Shown here piece after piece: positions 1 through 5,689 of a DNA stretch of 7,838 nt; positions within the stretch are counted from its first letter, which is position 1, and the number at the start of each line of letters is the position of its first letter. The DNA comes from an uncultured Oscillospiraceae bacterium (GTDB lineage: Bacteria; Bacillota; Clostridia; Oscillospirales; Ruminococcaceae): contig CAJMEU010000134.1 of the NCBI GenBank assembly GCA_905212515.1, positions 1-7,838 on the forward strand, in the 5' to 3' direction. Both the position numbers and the translations under genes were made by a program. A model generated the notes under the pieces. The model was not told where the DNA came from and made no database searches. It worked only from the letters and a program-made list of their open reading frames with translations.

Positions 1-312
1 GCACTGCCACACAATGGCGTTATAGATGGGCCTGCCCGTCTCCTTGTCCCACACGATTGCTGTCTCGCGCTGGTTCGTGATGCCGATGGCGGCGATATCC
101 TTGGGGTCCACACCGCTGCGGGCCACCACTTCCATCATCACGCCGTACTGGCTGGACCAGATCTCCATGGGGTCGTGTTCCACCCAGCCCTCGCGGGGGT
201 AGATCTGGGTGAACTCGCGCTGGTTAATCTCCACGATGTTCTGCTGCTCGTCGAACAGGATGGCCCGGGAACTGGTGGTCCCCTGGTCCAGCGCCAAGAT
301 ATACTTCGCCAT
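1..312 (-). CDS. glpK: Glycerol kinase GlpK (N-terminal 104 residues, cut by window edge)
   Basis: This protein would phosphorylate glycerol with ATP to sn-glycerol 3-phosphate in the cytoplasm, trapping glycerol and feeding the oxidoreductases encoded just upstream. It begins MAKYILALDQGTTSSRAILF, the phosphate-binding signature of FGGY-family glycerol kinases. EGWVEHDPMEIW (41-52) and ITNQRET (78-84) follow; the R82-E83 pair corresponds to glycerol-contacting residues in characterised GlpK. The reading frame is intact to base 1, and the remaining roughly 390 residues lie outside the window. The ATG at 312-310 is preceded by AAGGAGGAG about 6 nt upstream, so the start is secure. It is the last visible gene of the operon, 12 nt after the DUF1667 stop codon, and should share the leader-controlled promoter at 3491-3519. 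Family assignment is nearly certain; whether the gene is complete cannot be seen. Confidence 0.97.
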   Translation of the reverse strand, partial: MAKYILALDQGTTSSRAILFDEQQNIVEINQREFTQIYPREGWVEHDPMEIWSSQYGVMMEVVARSGVDPKDIAAIGITNQRETAIVWDKETGRPIYNAIVWQC

Positions 313-324
313 TGCTTCTCCTCC

Positions 325-669
325 TTATAGGGCCCGGGTGGCCACGAAATCGGCCCCCGTGCCGCACACATTGTGCACGACCACCTGCCCCAGCGCCACG
401 GGCGCCCGCAGCACCAGGCCGTCCAGGGTGGCCATGGCCTCCATCATCTTTCCTTTGGGAATGGGCCTGTTCGTCTTGACCGGGCAGCGGGGATGGGCGC
501 CGCCCTCCACCGCCACGGTGCTGGTGACCACGCGGGTGGGGTTTGTCAGTTCTACTTTACCATATTCCGCGCCCCGGGGGCAACTGTTACCGGTGACGGC
601 ATAGCCGTTTTCCTCATCCACTTTCAGGTGGCAGCCTTTGGGACATACGATGCAGATCAGCTCTTTCAT
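325..669 (-). CDS. DUF1667 protein, small Cys-rich partner of the G3P oxidoreductase
   Basis: This is a 114-residue protein of the DUF1667 family, which typically lies next to a FAD oxidoreductase and a G3P-dehydrogenase-like gene in glycerol operons of anaerobes. It has no assigned enzymatic function. The N-terminus shows C6-x2-C9-x3-C13 and then C30 (in NSCPRGAEYG), with further cysteines at 62 (HPRCPVKT) and 102 (NVCGTGAD). The first four have the spacing style of the [4Fe-4S] domain at the front of molybdopterin oxidoreductases, so a metal or Fe-S cluster role as electron-transfer subunit is a reasonable inference, not shown. No signal peptide or membrane segment is seen. Its ATG overlaps the upstream oxidoreductase stop as ATGA (669-666), implying translational coupling, and GAGGAGG lies about 7 nt before the start. 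Family assignment is strong; function is uncertain. Confidence 0.9.
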   Translation of the reverse strand: MKELICIVCPKGCHLKVDEENGYAVTGNSCPRGAEYGKVELTNPTRVVTSTVAVEGGAHPRCPVKTNRPIPKGKMMEAMATLDGLVLRAPVALGQVVVHNVCGTGADFVATRAL

Positions 670-1943
670 GCTCTCGCCTCCTCGCGCACGCTGATGGTGA
701 TGGGCCCGTCGGCTTTTTCCAGCAGCACCTTGGGCAGCGTCACATGCTCCATCTCTCCGGGGGCCAGATGCTCCCGCTTAAAGGCCGCCAGCTGCCTGCC
801 GCCGCTTTCAGCCACGATGCGCAGATCCCCATTGTAGATGGCGCGCACGCGGAAGAATACGTCCACACCTTTATCCACGCCCGCCAGACGGATGCTCTGG
901 GGCACGGTGTAGGAGACGCCGTCTCCATTTTCAAGCTTCAGCGCCGGGCCGGCGCCCTGTCTGCCCTGGGCATAGCGGGCCGCGGCAGCGCCTGCCCGCT
1001 GGCTCTCAGCCGTCACATAGTCCACAAGGTCGTGCACATGCACCACATTGCCGCAGGCGAAAATACCGTCTGCCTGGGTCTCCATATTTTCGTACACCAG
1101 CGCGCCGTTCGTGCGCCGGTCCATGGGGATACCAGCGGTGCGGGTCAACTCGTTTTCCGGGATCAGACCCACGCTGAGCAAAATGGTGTCGCAGTCAAAT
1201 TCCATTTCCGTGCCCGGGATAGGGCGGCGGTTTTCATCCACCTGCGCTACGATTGCCTTCTCCACCCGCCTGTCGCCCTGGATATCCACGATGGTGTGGG
1301 ACAGGTACAGGGGGATGTCGTAGTCGTGCAGGCACTGCACGATATTTCGGTTCAGGCCCCCGGAATAAGGCATTACTTCCACGCAGGCCAGCACCTTGGC
1401 GCCCTCCAGCGTCATGCGGCGGGCCATGATGAGGCCGATGTCGCCGCTGCCCAAGATCAGCACCCGGCGGCCCACCATATACCCTTCCATATTCACATAG
1501 CGCTGGGCTGTGCCGGCGGTGAAGATTCCCGCGGGCCGGGTGCCCGGGATGCCGATGGCGCCGCGGGTGCGCTCGCGGCAGCCCATGGCCAGTACCACGG
1601 CCTTGCCGCGCAGCACCTGGTAACCGTACTCCTTGCTGACGGCGTGCACCTCCCGCTCTTTGGTCACATCCAGCACCATGGTGTCCAGCCTTACCTCGAT
1701 GCCTGTACCCGCCAGCTGGGCGATGAAACGCCCGGCATACTCGGGGCCCGTGAGCTCCTCTTTGAAATGGTGCAGGCCGAAGCCATTGTGGATGCACTGG
1801 TTCAGGATGCCGCCCAGCTCTTTATCGCGCTCCAGGATCAGCACCCGGCCCGCGCCCTCTTTGTGGGCTTCCAGGGCCGCCGCCAGGCCGGCGGGGCCGC
1901 CGCCCACCACGATCACGTCATACAGTCCGCCTGTCATGCTCAT
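666..1943 (-). CDS. FAD/NAD(P)-dependent oxidoreductase subunit of the glycerol operon
   Basis: This 425-residue cytoplasmic flavoprotein belongs to the pyridine nucleotide-disulfide oxidoreductase superfamily. The FAD-binding Rossmann motif GGGPAG is at 14-19, a second dinucleotide-binding motif GSGDIG at 165-170, and the C-terminal FAD motif ADGIFACGNV at 291-300. Conserved cysteines lie at 50 (GGILNQCIHNG) and 122 (AMGCRERTRG). Residues from about 335 form a small C-terminal domain of unknown role. I chose the ATG at 1943 because it overlaps the upstream stop as ATGA and has AAAGGGGG upstream; a longer frame to 2087 only runs back into the preceding gene. By analogy with two-flavoprotein dehydrogenases such as HcnB/HcnC, it probably takes electrons from the G3P-oxidising subunit and passes them to NAD(P) or another carrier. 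It occupies the operon slot of GlpB but is not a clear GlpB orthologue. Confidence 0.9.
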   Translation of the reverse strand: MSMTGGLYDVIVVGGGPAGLAAALEAHKEGAGRVLILERDKELGGILNQCIHNGFGLHHFKEELTGPEYAGRFIAQLAGTGIEVRLDTMVLDVTKEREVHAVSKEYGYQVLRGKAVVLAMGCRERTRGAIGIPGTRPAGIFTAGTAQRYVNMEGYMVGRRVLILGSGDIGLIMARRMTLEGAKVLACVEVMPYSGGLNRNIVQCLHDYDIPLYLSHTIVDIQGDRRVEKAIVAQVDENRRPIPGTEMEFDCDTILLSVGLIPENELTRTAGIPMDRRTNGALVYENMETQADGIFACGNVVHVHDLVDYVTAESQRAGAAAARYAQGRQGAGPALKLENGDGVSYTVPQSIRLAGVDKGVDVFFRVRAIYNGDLRIVAESGGRQLAAFKREHLAPGEMEHVTLPKVLLEKADGPITISVREEARA

Positions 1944-3379
1944 GCCCCGGCGCCCCCTTTCACTTGTTTTGTCCGGCCCGTCAGGATGACGGTGCCCGCT
2001 TTGTCCTGCGGGATATCCAACGGGCTTTTGCCCAGCTCCCGCGATAAGATCTCCATCACGCGCGGCCCGCAGAAGCCGCCCTGGCACCGGCCCATGCCGG
2101 CGTTGGCCCGGCGCTTCACGCCGTCGATGCTGCAGGGCGGGATGGGCTCGCGGCAGGCGGCGACGATCTCGCCCTCGGTGATGGTCTCGCAGCGGCAGAT
2201 CACGCGGCCGTAGGCCGGCTCTTTGGCCAGCAGGGCCGCCTGTTCCTCCCTGCCCAATTCCTTAAAGCGTACTTTCCTGCGGGTGGTGACCGGCGCGTCT
2301 TTGGGTGCCAGCGCCAGGCCGGCCTGCTCCAGCAGGCCGGCGGCATGCTCGGCCACAGCGGGCGCGGCCGTCAGGCCCGGGCTCTGCATGCCAGCCAGGT
2401 CCAAAAAGCCTTCGGCTGCCCACTCGATGATGAAATCGTGCCGGTCCGTATTGGCACGCACGCCGGCAAAATTGCGGATGGAGGCCCGCAGATCCACCTC
2501 CGGCACGCTCTTGCGGGCCTTTTGCGCCACCTCGGTCAGGCCCGCGGCCGTGTTGGCCACGCTCTCCTGCGGGATATCCTGGGCATTGGGCCCCACGATG
2601 AGGTTGCCGTGCACCGTGGGCGCCACCAGCACGCCCTTGCCCGCTTTGGTGGGGCATTGGAAGATCACGCTGTGCACGGTGCCGCCCGCGCTTTTATCCA
2701 GCAGGTAGTATTCCCCCCGACAGGGGATGGTGTGGAAAGCGGCCGGGGCCGCCAGCTCGTGCACCTGGCCCGCATGCACGCCTGCCGTGTTCACCACAAA
2801 GCGCGCGTCCACATGCCCGCCGGGCGTGCGCAGGCGCCAGCCGCCAGCGATCTTCTCCGCGCCTGTCACCGGTGTGTTCAGGTACAGCCGCGCGCCGTTC
2901 TGCACCGCGTTCTCGGCCAGGGCCAGGGCGTATTCCCAGGGGTTCACCACCGCGGCGCTGGGCGCCCACAGGGCGGCCTTCACCGGCGCCAGATTCGGCT
3001 CCATGGCAGCCACTTCTTCCCCGCTGAGCACCCGCACGCCGGGCACGCCGTTGGCCAGGCCGTTCTGGTACAGTTTTTCAATGTGCGGCACTTCCTCGTC
3101 CGTGAAAGCCAGCACCAGGCTGCCCGTCTCCTTGCGCGGCACGTCCAGGTCCGCGCAAAGTTCTTTGGCCAGGGCGGCGCCGCGCACGTTCAGCTGGGCC
3201 ATCAGGCTGCCGGGCTCGGGGTCGTATCCCGCGTGCAGAATGGCGCTGTTGGCCTTGGTGGTGCCGGTGGCCACATCATTTTCCGCTTCCAGCACGCAAA
3301 CGTCCAAGCGGTACCGCGCCAGTTTGCAGGCCATGGCCGCGCCCACAATGCCGCAGCCGATGATCGCTACATCAACCAT
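1940..3379 (-). CDS. FAD-dependent glycerol-3-phosphate dehydrogenase (GlpA/LhgO-like) with C-terminal BFD [2Fe-2S] domain
   Basis: This 479-residue cytoplasmic protein probably oxidises G3P to dihydroxyacetone phosphate. Residues 3-350 are a DAO-type FAD oxidoreductase fold. It starts VDVAIIGCGIVGAAMA (a Rossmann motif with Cys at 9), has the FAD ribose acid in VLEAE (29-33), GTTKANSAILHAGYD (39-53), and IPCRGEYYLLD (218-228). Residues about 390-450 are a BFD-like [2Fe-2S]-binding domain with C395-x-C397 and C432-x4-C437. E. coli GlpA has a comparable C-terminal domain. The ATG at 3379 has AAAGGAG 8 nt upstream and agrees with the start of the Rossmann fold. It is the first gene of the operon, preceded by a promoter and leader terminator, and overlaps the next gene by 4 nt. 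The fold is certain. G3P as substrate is inferred from glpK and glpP nearby; some LhgO relatives act on 2-hydroxyglutarate instead. Confidence 0.88.
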   Translation of the reverse strand: MVDVAIIGCGIVGAAMACKLARYRLDVCVLEAENDVATGTTKANSAILHAGYDPEPGSLMAQLNVRGAALAKELCADLDVPRKETGSLVLAFTDEEVPHIEKLYQNGLANGVPGVRVLSGEEVAAMEPNLAPVKAALWAPSAAVVNPWEYALALAENAVQNGARLYLNTPVTGAEKIAGGWRLRTPGGHVDARFVVNTAGVHAGQVHELAAPAAFHTIPCRGEYYLLDKSAGGTVHSVIFQCPTKAGKGVLVAPTVHGNLIVGPNAQDIPQESVANTAAGLTEVAQKARKSVPEVDLRASIRNFAGVRANTDRHDFIIEWAAEGFLDLAGMQSPGLTAAPAVAEHAAGLLEQAGLALAPKDAPVTTRRKVRFKELGREEQAALLAKEPAYGRVICRCETITEGEIVAACREPIPPCSIDGVKRRANAGMGRCQGGFCGPRVMEILSRELGKSPLDIPQDKAGTVILTGRTKQVKGGAGA

Positions 3380-3399
3380 GTTTTTGTCTCCTTTGGGCG

Positions 3400-3460
3400 A
3401 AAAGAAAAGAGCGAAACGGCAAAGCCACCCCGGACGGACCGGAGGGCAGCTTTGCGTTTC
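3400..3460 (-). terminator. Intrinsic terminator in the glycerol-operon leader (likely GlpP-controlled)
   Basis: On the minus strand the 5' arm GAAACGCAAAGC (3460-3449) pairs with GCTTTGCCGTTTC (3425-3413). The result is a 12-bp stem with a single bulged C in the 3' arm, capped by a further GC-rich hairpin (CCGG/CCGG around 3431-3443). It is followed at once by TCTTTTCTTTT (3410-3400). It lies between the predicted promoter and the first glp gene, so it should abort transcription unless overridden. In Bacillus subtilis, GlpP with G3P prevents termination at inverted repeats in glp leaders, and glpP is present in this window. The terminator is directly visible; control by GlpP is inferred. It would also stop readthrough from the hydrolase gene. 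Confidence 0.85.
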
Positions 3461-3478
3461 ACTCTCGTCTCTCGCAAA
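3451..3478 (-). promoter_or_regulatory. Candidate antiterminator hairpin in the glp leader
   Basis: TTTGCG (3478-3473) can pair with CGCAAA (3456-3451), leaving a 16-nt purine-rich loop AGAGACGAGAGTGAAA. The 3' arm is part of the terminator's 5' arm, so the two folds exclude each other, as expected for an attenuation switch. The stem is only 6 bp and would probably need a stabilising ligand; GlpP bound to the GAGAGACGAGAGTG segment is the natural candidate. The pairing is visible, the function inferred. Confidence 0.5.
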
Positions 3479-3490
3479 TATCTTTGTTTT

Positions 3491-3519
3491 ATTCTAACAC
3501 AAATGCCCTGCGGATGCAA
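3491..3519 (-). promoter_or_regulatory. Sigma-A promoter of the glycerol operon
   Basis: The minus strand has TTGCAT (-35, 3519-3514), exactly 17 nt, then TAGAAT (-10, 3496-3491). Transcription should start near 3484, giving a leader of about 105 nt that carries the terminator before the ATG at 3379. The spacing, A+T-rich -10 surroundings and position all fit. Confidence 0.8.
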
Positions 3520-3530
3520 GGGGCCCTGTG

Positions 3531-3559
3531 CCGGGGCGCGGCTTCCCGCCGCGCCCCGG
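3531..3559. other. Perfect 12-bp GC-rich hairpin between hydrolase gene and glp promoter
   Basis: CCGGGGCGCGGC (3531-3542) and GCCGCGCCCCGG (3548-3559) form a perfect 12-bp inverted repeat around a 5-nt loop. It lies 12 nt after the hydrolase stop codon and 12 bp upstream of the glp -35 box. There is no T-run after it on either strand. It may act as a non-canonical terminator or 3'-end stabiliser of the hydrolase mRNA, but it is not a standard intrinsic terminator. Confidence 0.6.
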
Positions 3560-3571
3560 CGCGGGCCGGTG

Positions 3572-5419
3572 TCACAGTACGGTGAGGGTGTTGGTGCAGC
3601 TCATGGCCGTGACCAAGATCGCCATAATGATGCCGGACAGATACGGGTTCTTCGTTTGCTTGTACAGCACACGGGACACCACGGCCGCCACGGGCAGCAC
3701 AACCACGATGGGGTACAGCCAGATGCCGATGATGCTGCCGCCGAACCAGGGCACGAACTCGCTGGGCAAGTGGCCGCTGATGCGGAAGAAGCCGTAGATG
3801 AACACGATGAGGATCAGCGGGCTGAGGGCGTTGAACAGTGCCATCAGCGCCGTGTTGGCCTTGCCCTTCTTATTGGCGAAGAAGTTGAAGCTGTTGATGG
3901 AGATGGAGTTGCAGATGTAATAAAGCAGGAAGAAGGGCAGATAGACCAGGATGATGGGCAGCTTCTCCGGGCCGAAGGCCTTCAGCGTCAGCACCCACAG
4001 GCGGTAGTCCGTTTTGAACAGCCAGTCCGAGAGGAACACCACGCCGTAGGTGGACACGGCCACGATCACGGCCAGCAGGATGGTTTTGCCCAGCTTGGCG
4101 CCGCCGATCTTCACGCCGTTGGCCGCATAGTCAGGCTTGCCGTTCATGCGGTTGCCGATGAAAATCAGCAGCAGCGTGAACAAACCGCACGCGGCGCTCC
4201 AGATGCCGATGTACAGCGGCGGCGTCTGTTTGAACACGCCGGACAGGCTGCCCGCCACCTTGGACAGCGGCGCGTAGCTGAGCATATAGAACAGCATGCT
4301 GAACAAGGTGCCCAGCAGCATGCTGGCCCAGAACCAACGCTTTGCCTTGCCCGTGGGCGCGGGGGCGGCCACGGCCTCTTCGGAGGCGACCAGGCTGGTG
4401 AAGGGCTTTGTGCCCAGCAACGTCAGCGCCAGGCCCACGGCGAAGGTGACAAAGCCCACCAGGCCCAGGGCGTTGAAGGCCGCCTTCACCTGCCACATCT
4501 GGTTATTGGGCGCCAGCATGTTGGGCGCGCCCAGGGCTTTGTCGAAGAACTCCACGCTGGAGGCCACCACGTTTTTCGAGAAGTGGGCCCAGGGGTGGGT
4601 CATCTCGGCGTTGAAGATCACGCGGATGGCCTCCTGGCCGTCCACGTCCTGGGTGTAATAGGTATAGCCGGCGCGCACGTCCTGCCCGGCGGGGTCCTGC
4701 CCAAAGTGCAGGAACGACTGGGCCGTGGTCTGGTTGATGTAATCGCGGGGGGCGCTGCGGGAGCCGTCCTCCTGTTTCACCCGGTGGAAGAACTCGTCAT
4801 ACTGACAGGCGACGATGCCCATGTCACGGCTGCCGAACAGGTTGGCGTAATTGCCGTCGTCGTCCGTGTACACCGCGTCGTTGGACACCAGCAGCGCGGC
4901 CGCGATCAGCTGCGTGTCGGCCTCATTGTCCAGCAGGCACGCGGTGCGGCTGGCCAGCGCGCCGTTGGAGTGGCCCGTCACGCCGATGCGGCTTGCGTCC
5001 ACGAAGGGCAGCGTGGCCATCATCTTCACCGCGTCGTACATGCCGTTGGCGTTATTTTCCGGCTTCCACCAATCGCCGGAGGCCAAATCGTCGGAATTGC
5101 CGTGGCCGTACATGTCGATGGACAGTACCACGAAGCCCCGGCGGGCGTATTCCACATAGTTCAGGTCCTGCATTTCCCGGTTGTTGTACCAGCCGTGGCT
5201 GCACACGATGGCCGGCGCCGGGTTTTCGGCCGTGGCGCCGTCGGGCACCAGCAGCAGCGCGCTCATGGTATGGCCTGACGCCGTCTCAAAGCGCAGATCC
5301 TTGATGGTGATTTTGCCGAAATTCGACTGCACCAGGCACGCGCCGATGGAGCTGACAATACAAAGGATGATGCCGATACACAAAATGCGCAATGCTTTCT
5401 TTTTGCGGGTGGTATCCAT
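3572..5419 (-). CDS. Membrane-anchored alpha/beta hydrolase with polytopic C-terminal membrane domain
   Basis: This 615-residue protein is not a named family I recognise. Residues 1-8 are basic (MDTTRKKK) and 11-30 form a hydrophobic signal anchor, which should place the next domain outside the membrane. Residues about 40-295 are an alpha/beta hydrolase fold. The oxyanion segment is SHGW (74-77), DMYGHG is at 102-107, and the nucleophile elbow GHSNG is at 149-153 with Ser151. D208 (in QYDEF) and H275 (in EMTHPW) could complete the triad. Residues about 313-612 contain roughly eight hydrophobic segments (near 315-336, 362-383, 402-422, 446-466, 487-505, 527-545, 560-583, 594-612). The ATG at 5419 has AAGGAGG 9 nt upstream; the frame is open back to 5509 but those residues are non-hydrophobic and lack a better start. 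It is transcribed from its own promoter through a structured leader. Substrate is unknown; its place between glpP and the glp operon hints at a glycerol- or G3P-yielding ester, which is speculation. Confidence 0.85.
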   Translation of the reverse strand: MDTTRKKKALRILCIGIILCIVSSIGACLVQSNFGKITIKDLRFETASGHTMSALLLVPDGATAENPAPAIVCSHGWYNNREMQDLNYVEYARRGFVVLSIDMYGHGNSDDLASGDWWKPENNANGMYDAVKMMATLPFVDASRIGVTGHSNGALASRTACLLDNEADTQLIAAALLVSNDAVYTDDDGNYANLFGSRDMGIVACQYDEFFHRVKQEDGSRSAPRDYINQTTAQSFLHFGQDPAGQDVRAGYTYYTQDVDGQEAIRVIFNAEMTHPWAHFSKNVVASSVEFFDKALGAPNMLAPNNQMWQVKAAFNALGLVGFVTFAVGLALTLLGTKPFTSLVASEEAVAAPAPTGKAKRWFWASMLLGTLFSMLFYMLSYAPLSKVAGSLSGVFKQTPPLYIGIWSAACGLFTLLLIFIGNRMNGKPDYAANGVKIGGAKLGKTILLAVIVAVSTYGVVFLSDWLFKTDYRLWVLTLKAFGPEKLPIILVYLPFFLLYYICNSISINSFNFFANKKGKANTALMALFNALSPLILIVFIYGFFRISGHLPSEFVPWFGGSIIGIWLYPIVVVLPVAAVVSRVLYKQTKNPYLSGIIMAILVTAMSCTNTLTVL

Positions 5420-5436
5420 AACATTTTTCCTCCTTC

Positions 5437-5472
5437 TCAAGATCCTTTTGTGGATGAACAACGGGCCGGCAA
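5437..5472 (-). CDS. Possible 11-codon leader peptide upstream of the hydrolase gene
   Basis: A strong ribosome binding site, AAAGGAGGAG (5484-5475), is followed by a TTG (5472-5470) that opens a frame reading (L/M)PARCSSTKGS and stopping at TGA (5439-5437). It sits just after the leader terminator and 17 nt before the hydrolase ATG, in a different frame. Core-SD-to-start spacing is short at about 4 nt, and TTG is a weak start. The SD may instead be a decoy or ribosome standby site. The sequence is visible; translation is unproven. Confidence 0.25.
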   Translation of the reverse strand: MPARCSSTKGS

Positions 5473-5500
5473 GGCTCCTCCTTTCTGCCGTGGCCCCCGC

Positions 5501-5578
5501 ACAAAACAAAAGCGCGGAAGGCAGACGCCGACCAAAGCCGCCTTTTCACGACTGCGGTCCGGGGGTCTGCTTCCACGC
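5501..5578 (-). terminator. Intrinsic terminator inside the hydrolase 5' leader
   Basis: On the minus strand GCGTGGAAGCAGAC (5578-5565) pairs with GTCTGCCTTCCGCGC (5526-5512). This gives a 9-bp and a 5-bp helix separated by one bulged C, followed directly by TTTTGTTTTGT (5511-5501). The 38-nt loop can fold further (GACC/GGTC or CCGC/GCGG). It lies between the promoter at 5661-5689 and the ATG at 5419, so it should attenuate the hydrolase gene. The layout parallels the glp leader terminator, including the bulged C in the 3' arm. Confidence 0.75.
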
Positions 5579-5599
5579 TCTCTACACTCTGTGCGGAAG
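5570..5599 (-). promoter_or_regulatory. Candidate antiterminator hairpin in the hydrolase leader
   Basis: CTTCCGC (5599-5593) can pair with GTGGAAG (5576-5570), seven pairs with one G-T wobble. It encloses a 16-nt purine-rich loop ACAGAGTGTAGAGAGC. The 3' arm is shared with the terminator's 5' arm, so the structures are mutually exclusive. The loop length and GAGA-rich content match the glp-leader hairpin at 3451-3478. Function is inferred. Confidence 0.45.
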
Positions 5600-5618
5600 G
5601 ACAGGTATTCTTGTTTCT

Positions 5619-5642
5619 CCCCCGTGCCAGCGCACCTGGGGA
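5619..5642 (-). promoter_or_regulatory. 5'-proximal hairpin of the hydrolase leader
   Basis: About 12 nt after the predicted transcription start, CCCC (5641-5638) pairs with GGGG (5622-5619 region). Inside it, GTGC (5635-5632) and GCAC (5627-5624) form a small hairpin with loop GCTG. The glp leader lacks an equivalent, so this leader carries extra structure that could be a second sensing element or an mRNA-stabilising 5' stem. Confidence 0.45.
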
Positions 5643-5660
5643 TCATTTGCTGTTATCTTC

Positions 5661-5689
5661 ATCATAGAGGATTTGGAATTTTTTTGCAA
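5661..5689 (-). promoter_or_regulatory. Sigma-A promoter of the membrane hydrolase gene
   Basis: The minus strand has TTGCAA (-35, 5689-5684), exactly 17 nt, then TATGAT (-10, 5666-5661), within an A+T-rich stretch of an otherwise G+C-rich region. The predicted start near 5654 gives a leader of about 235 nt, which holds the hairpins and terminator described separately. Confidence 0.82.

Noticed and set aside
1944..2087. N-terminal extension of the FAD/NAD(P) oxidoreductase to an upstream ATG
   Set aside because: The extra 48 residues come from the coding region of the upstream gene in another frame and do not resemble protein preceding a Rossmann fold. The ATGA-coupled start at 1943 fits better.
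744..2213. A 489-codon open frame on the plus strand
   Set aside because: Antisense shadow of the FAD/NAD(P) oxidoreductase; His/Ala/Gly-rich composition and no motif.
3448..3462. Catabolite-responsive element (cre) in the glp leader
   Set aside because: TGAAACGCAAAG superficially resembles a cre half, but the central CG is out of register with the consensus, and the bases are fully explained by the terminator arm.
2345..5278. A 977-codon open frame on the plus strand
   Set aside because: It runs antisense across the G3P dehydrogenase-like and hydrolase genes, is dominated by His, Gly, Arg, Ala and Gln, has no recognisable domain, and crosses a promoter and two terminator-like structures. 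It is a by-product of G+C-rich codon use in the real genes.
5420..5509. Longer hydrolase start at 5509
   Set aside because: It would place the start inside the leader terminator's T-rich tract, lacks a ribosome binding site, and adds a non-hydrophobic stretch before the signal anchor. The ATG at 5419 has AAGGAGG well placed.
5420..5660. T-box riboswitch in front of the hydrolase gene
   Set aside because: The leader has a terminator and competing fold, but I find no T-box sequence (TGGNACCGCG) and the gene is not an aminoacyl-tRNA synthetase or amino-acid gene.
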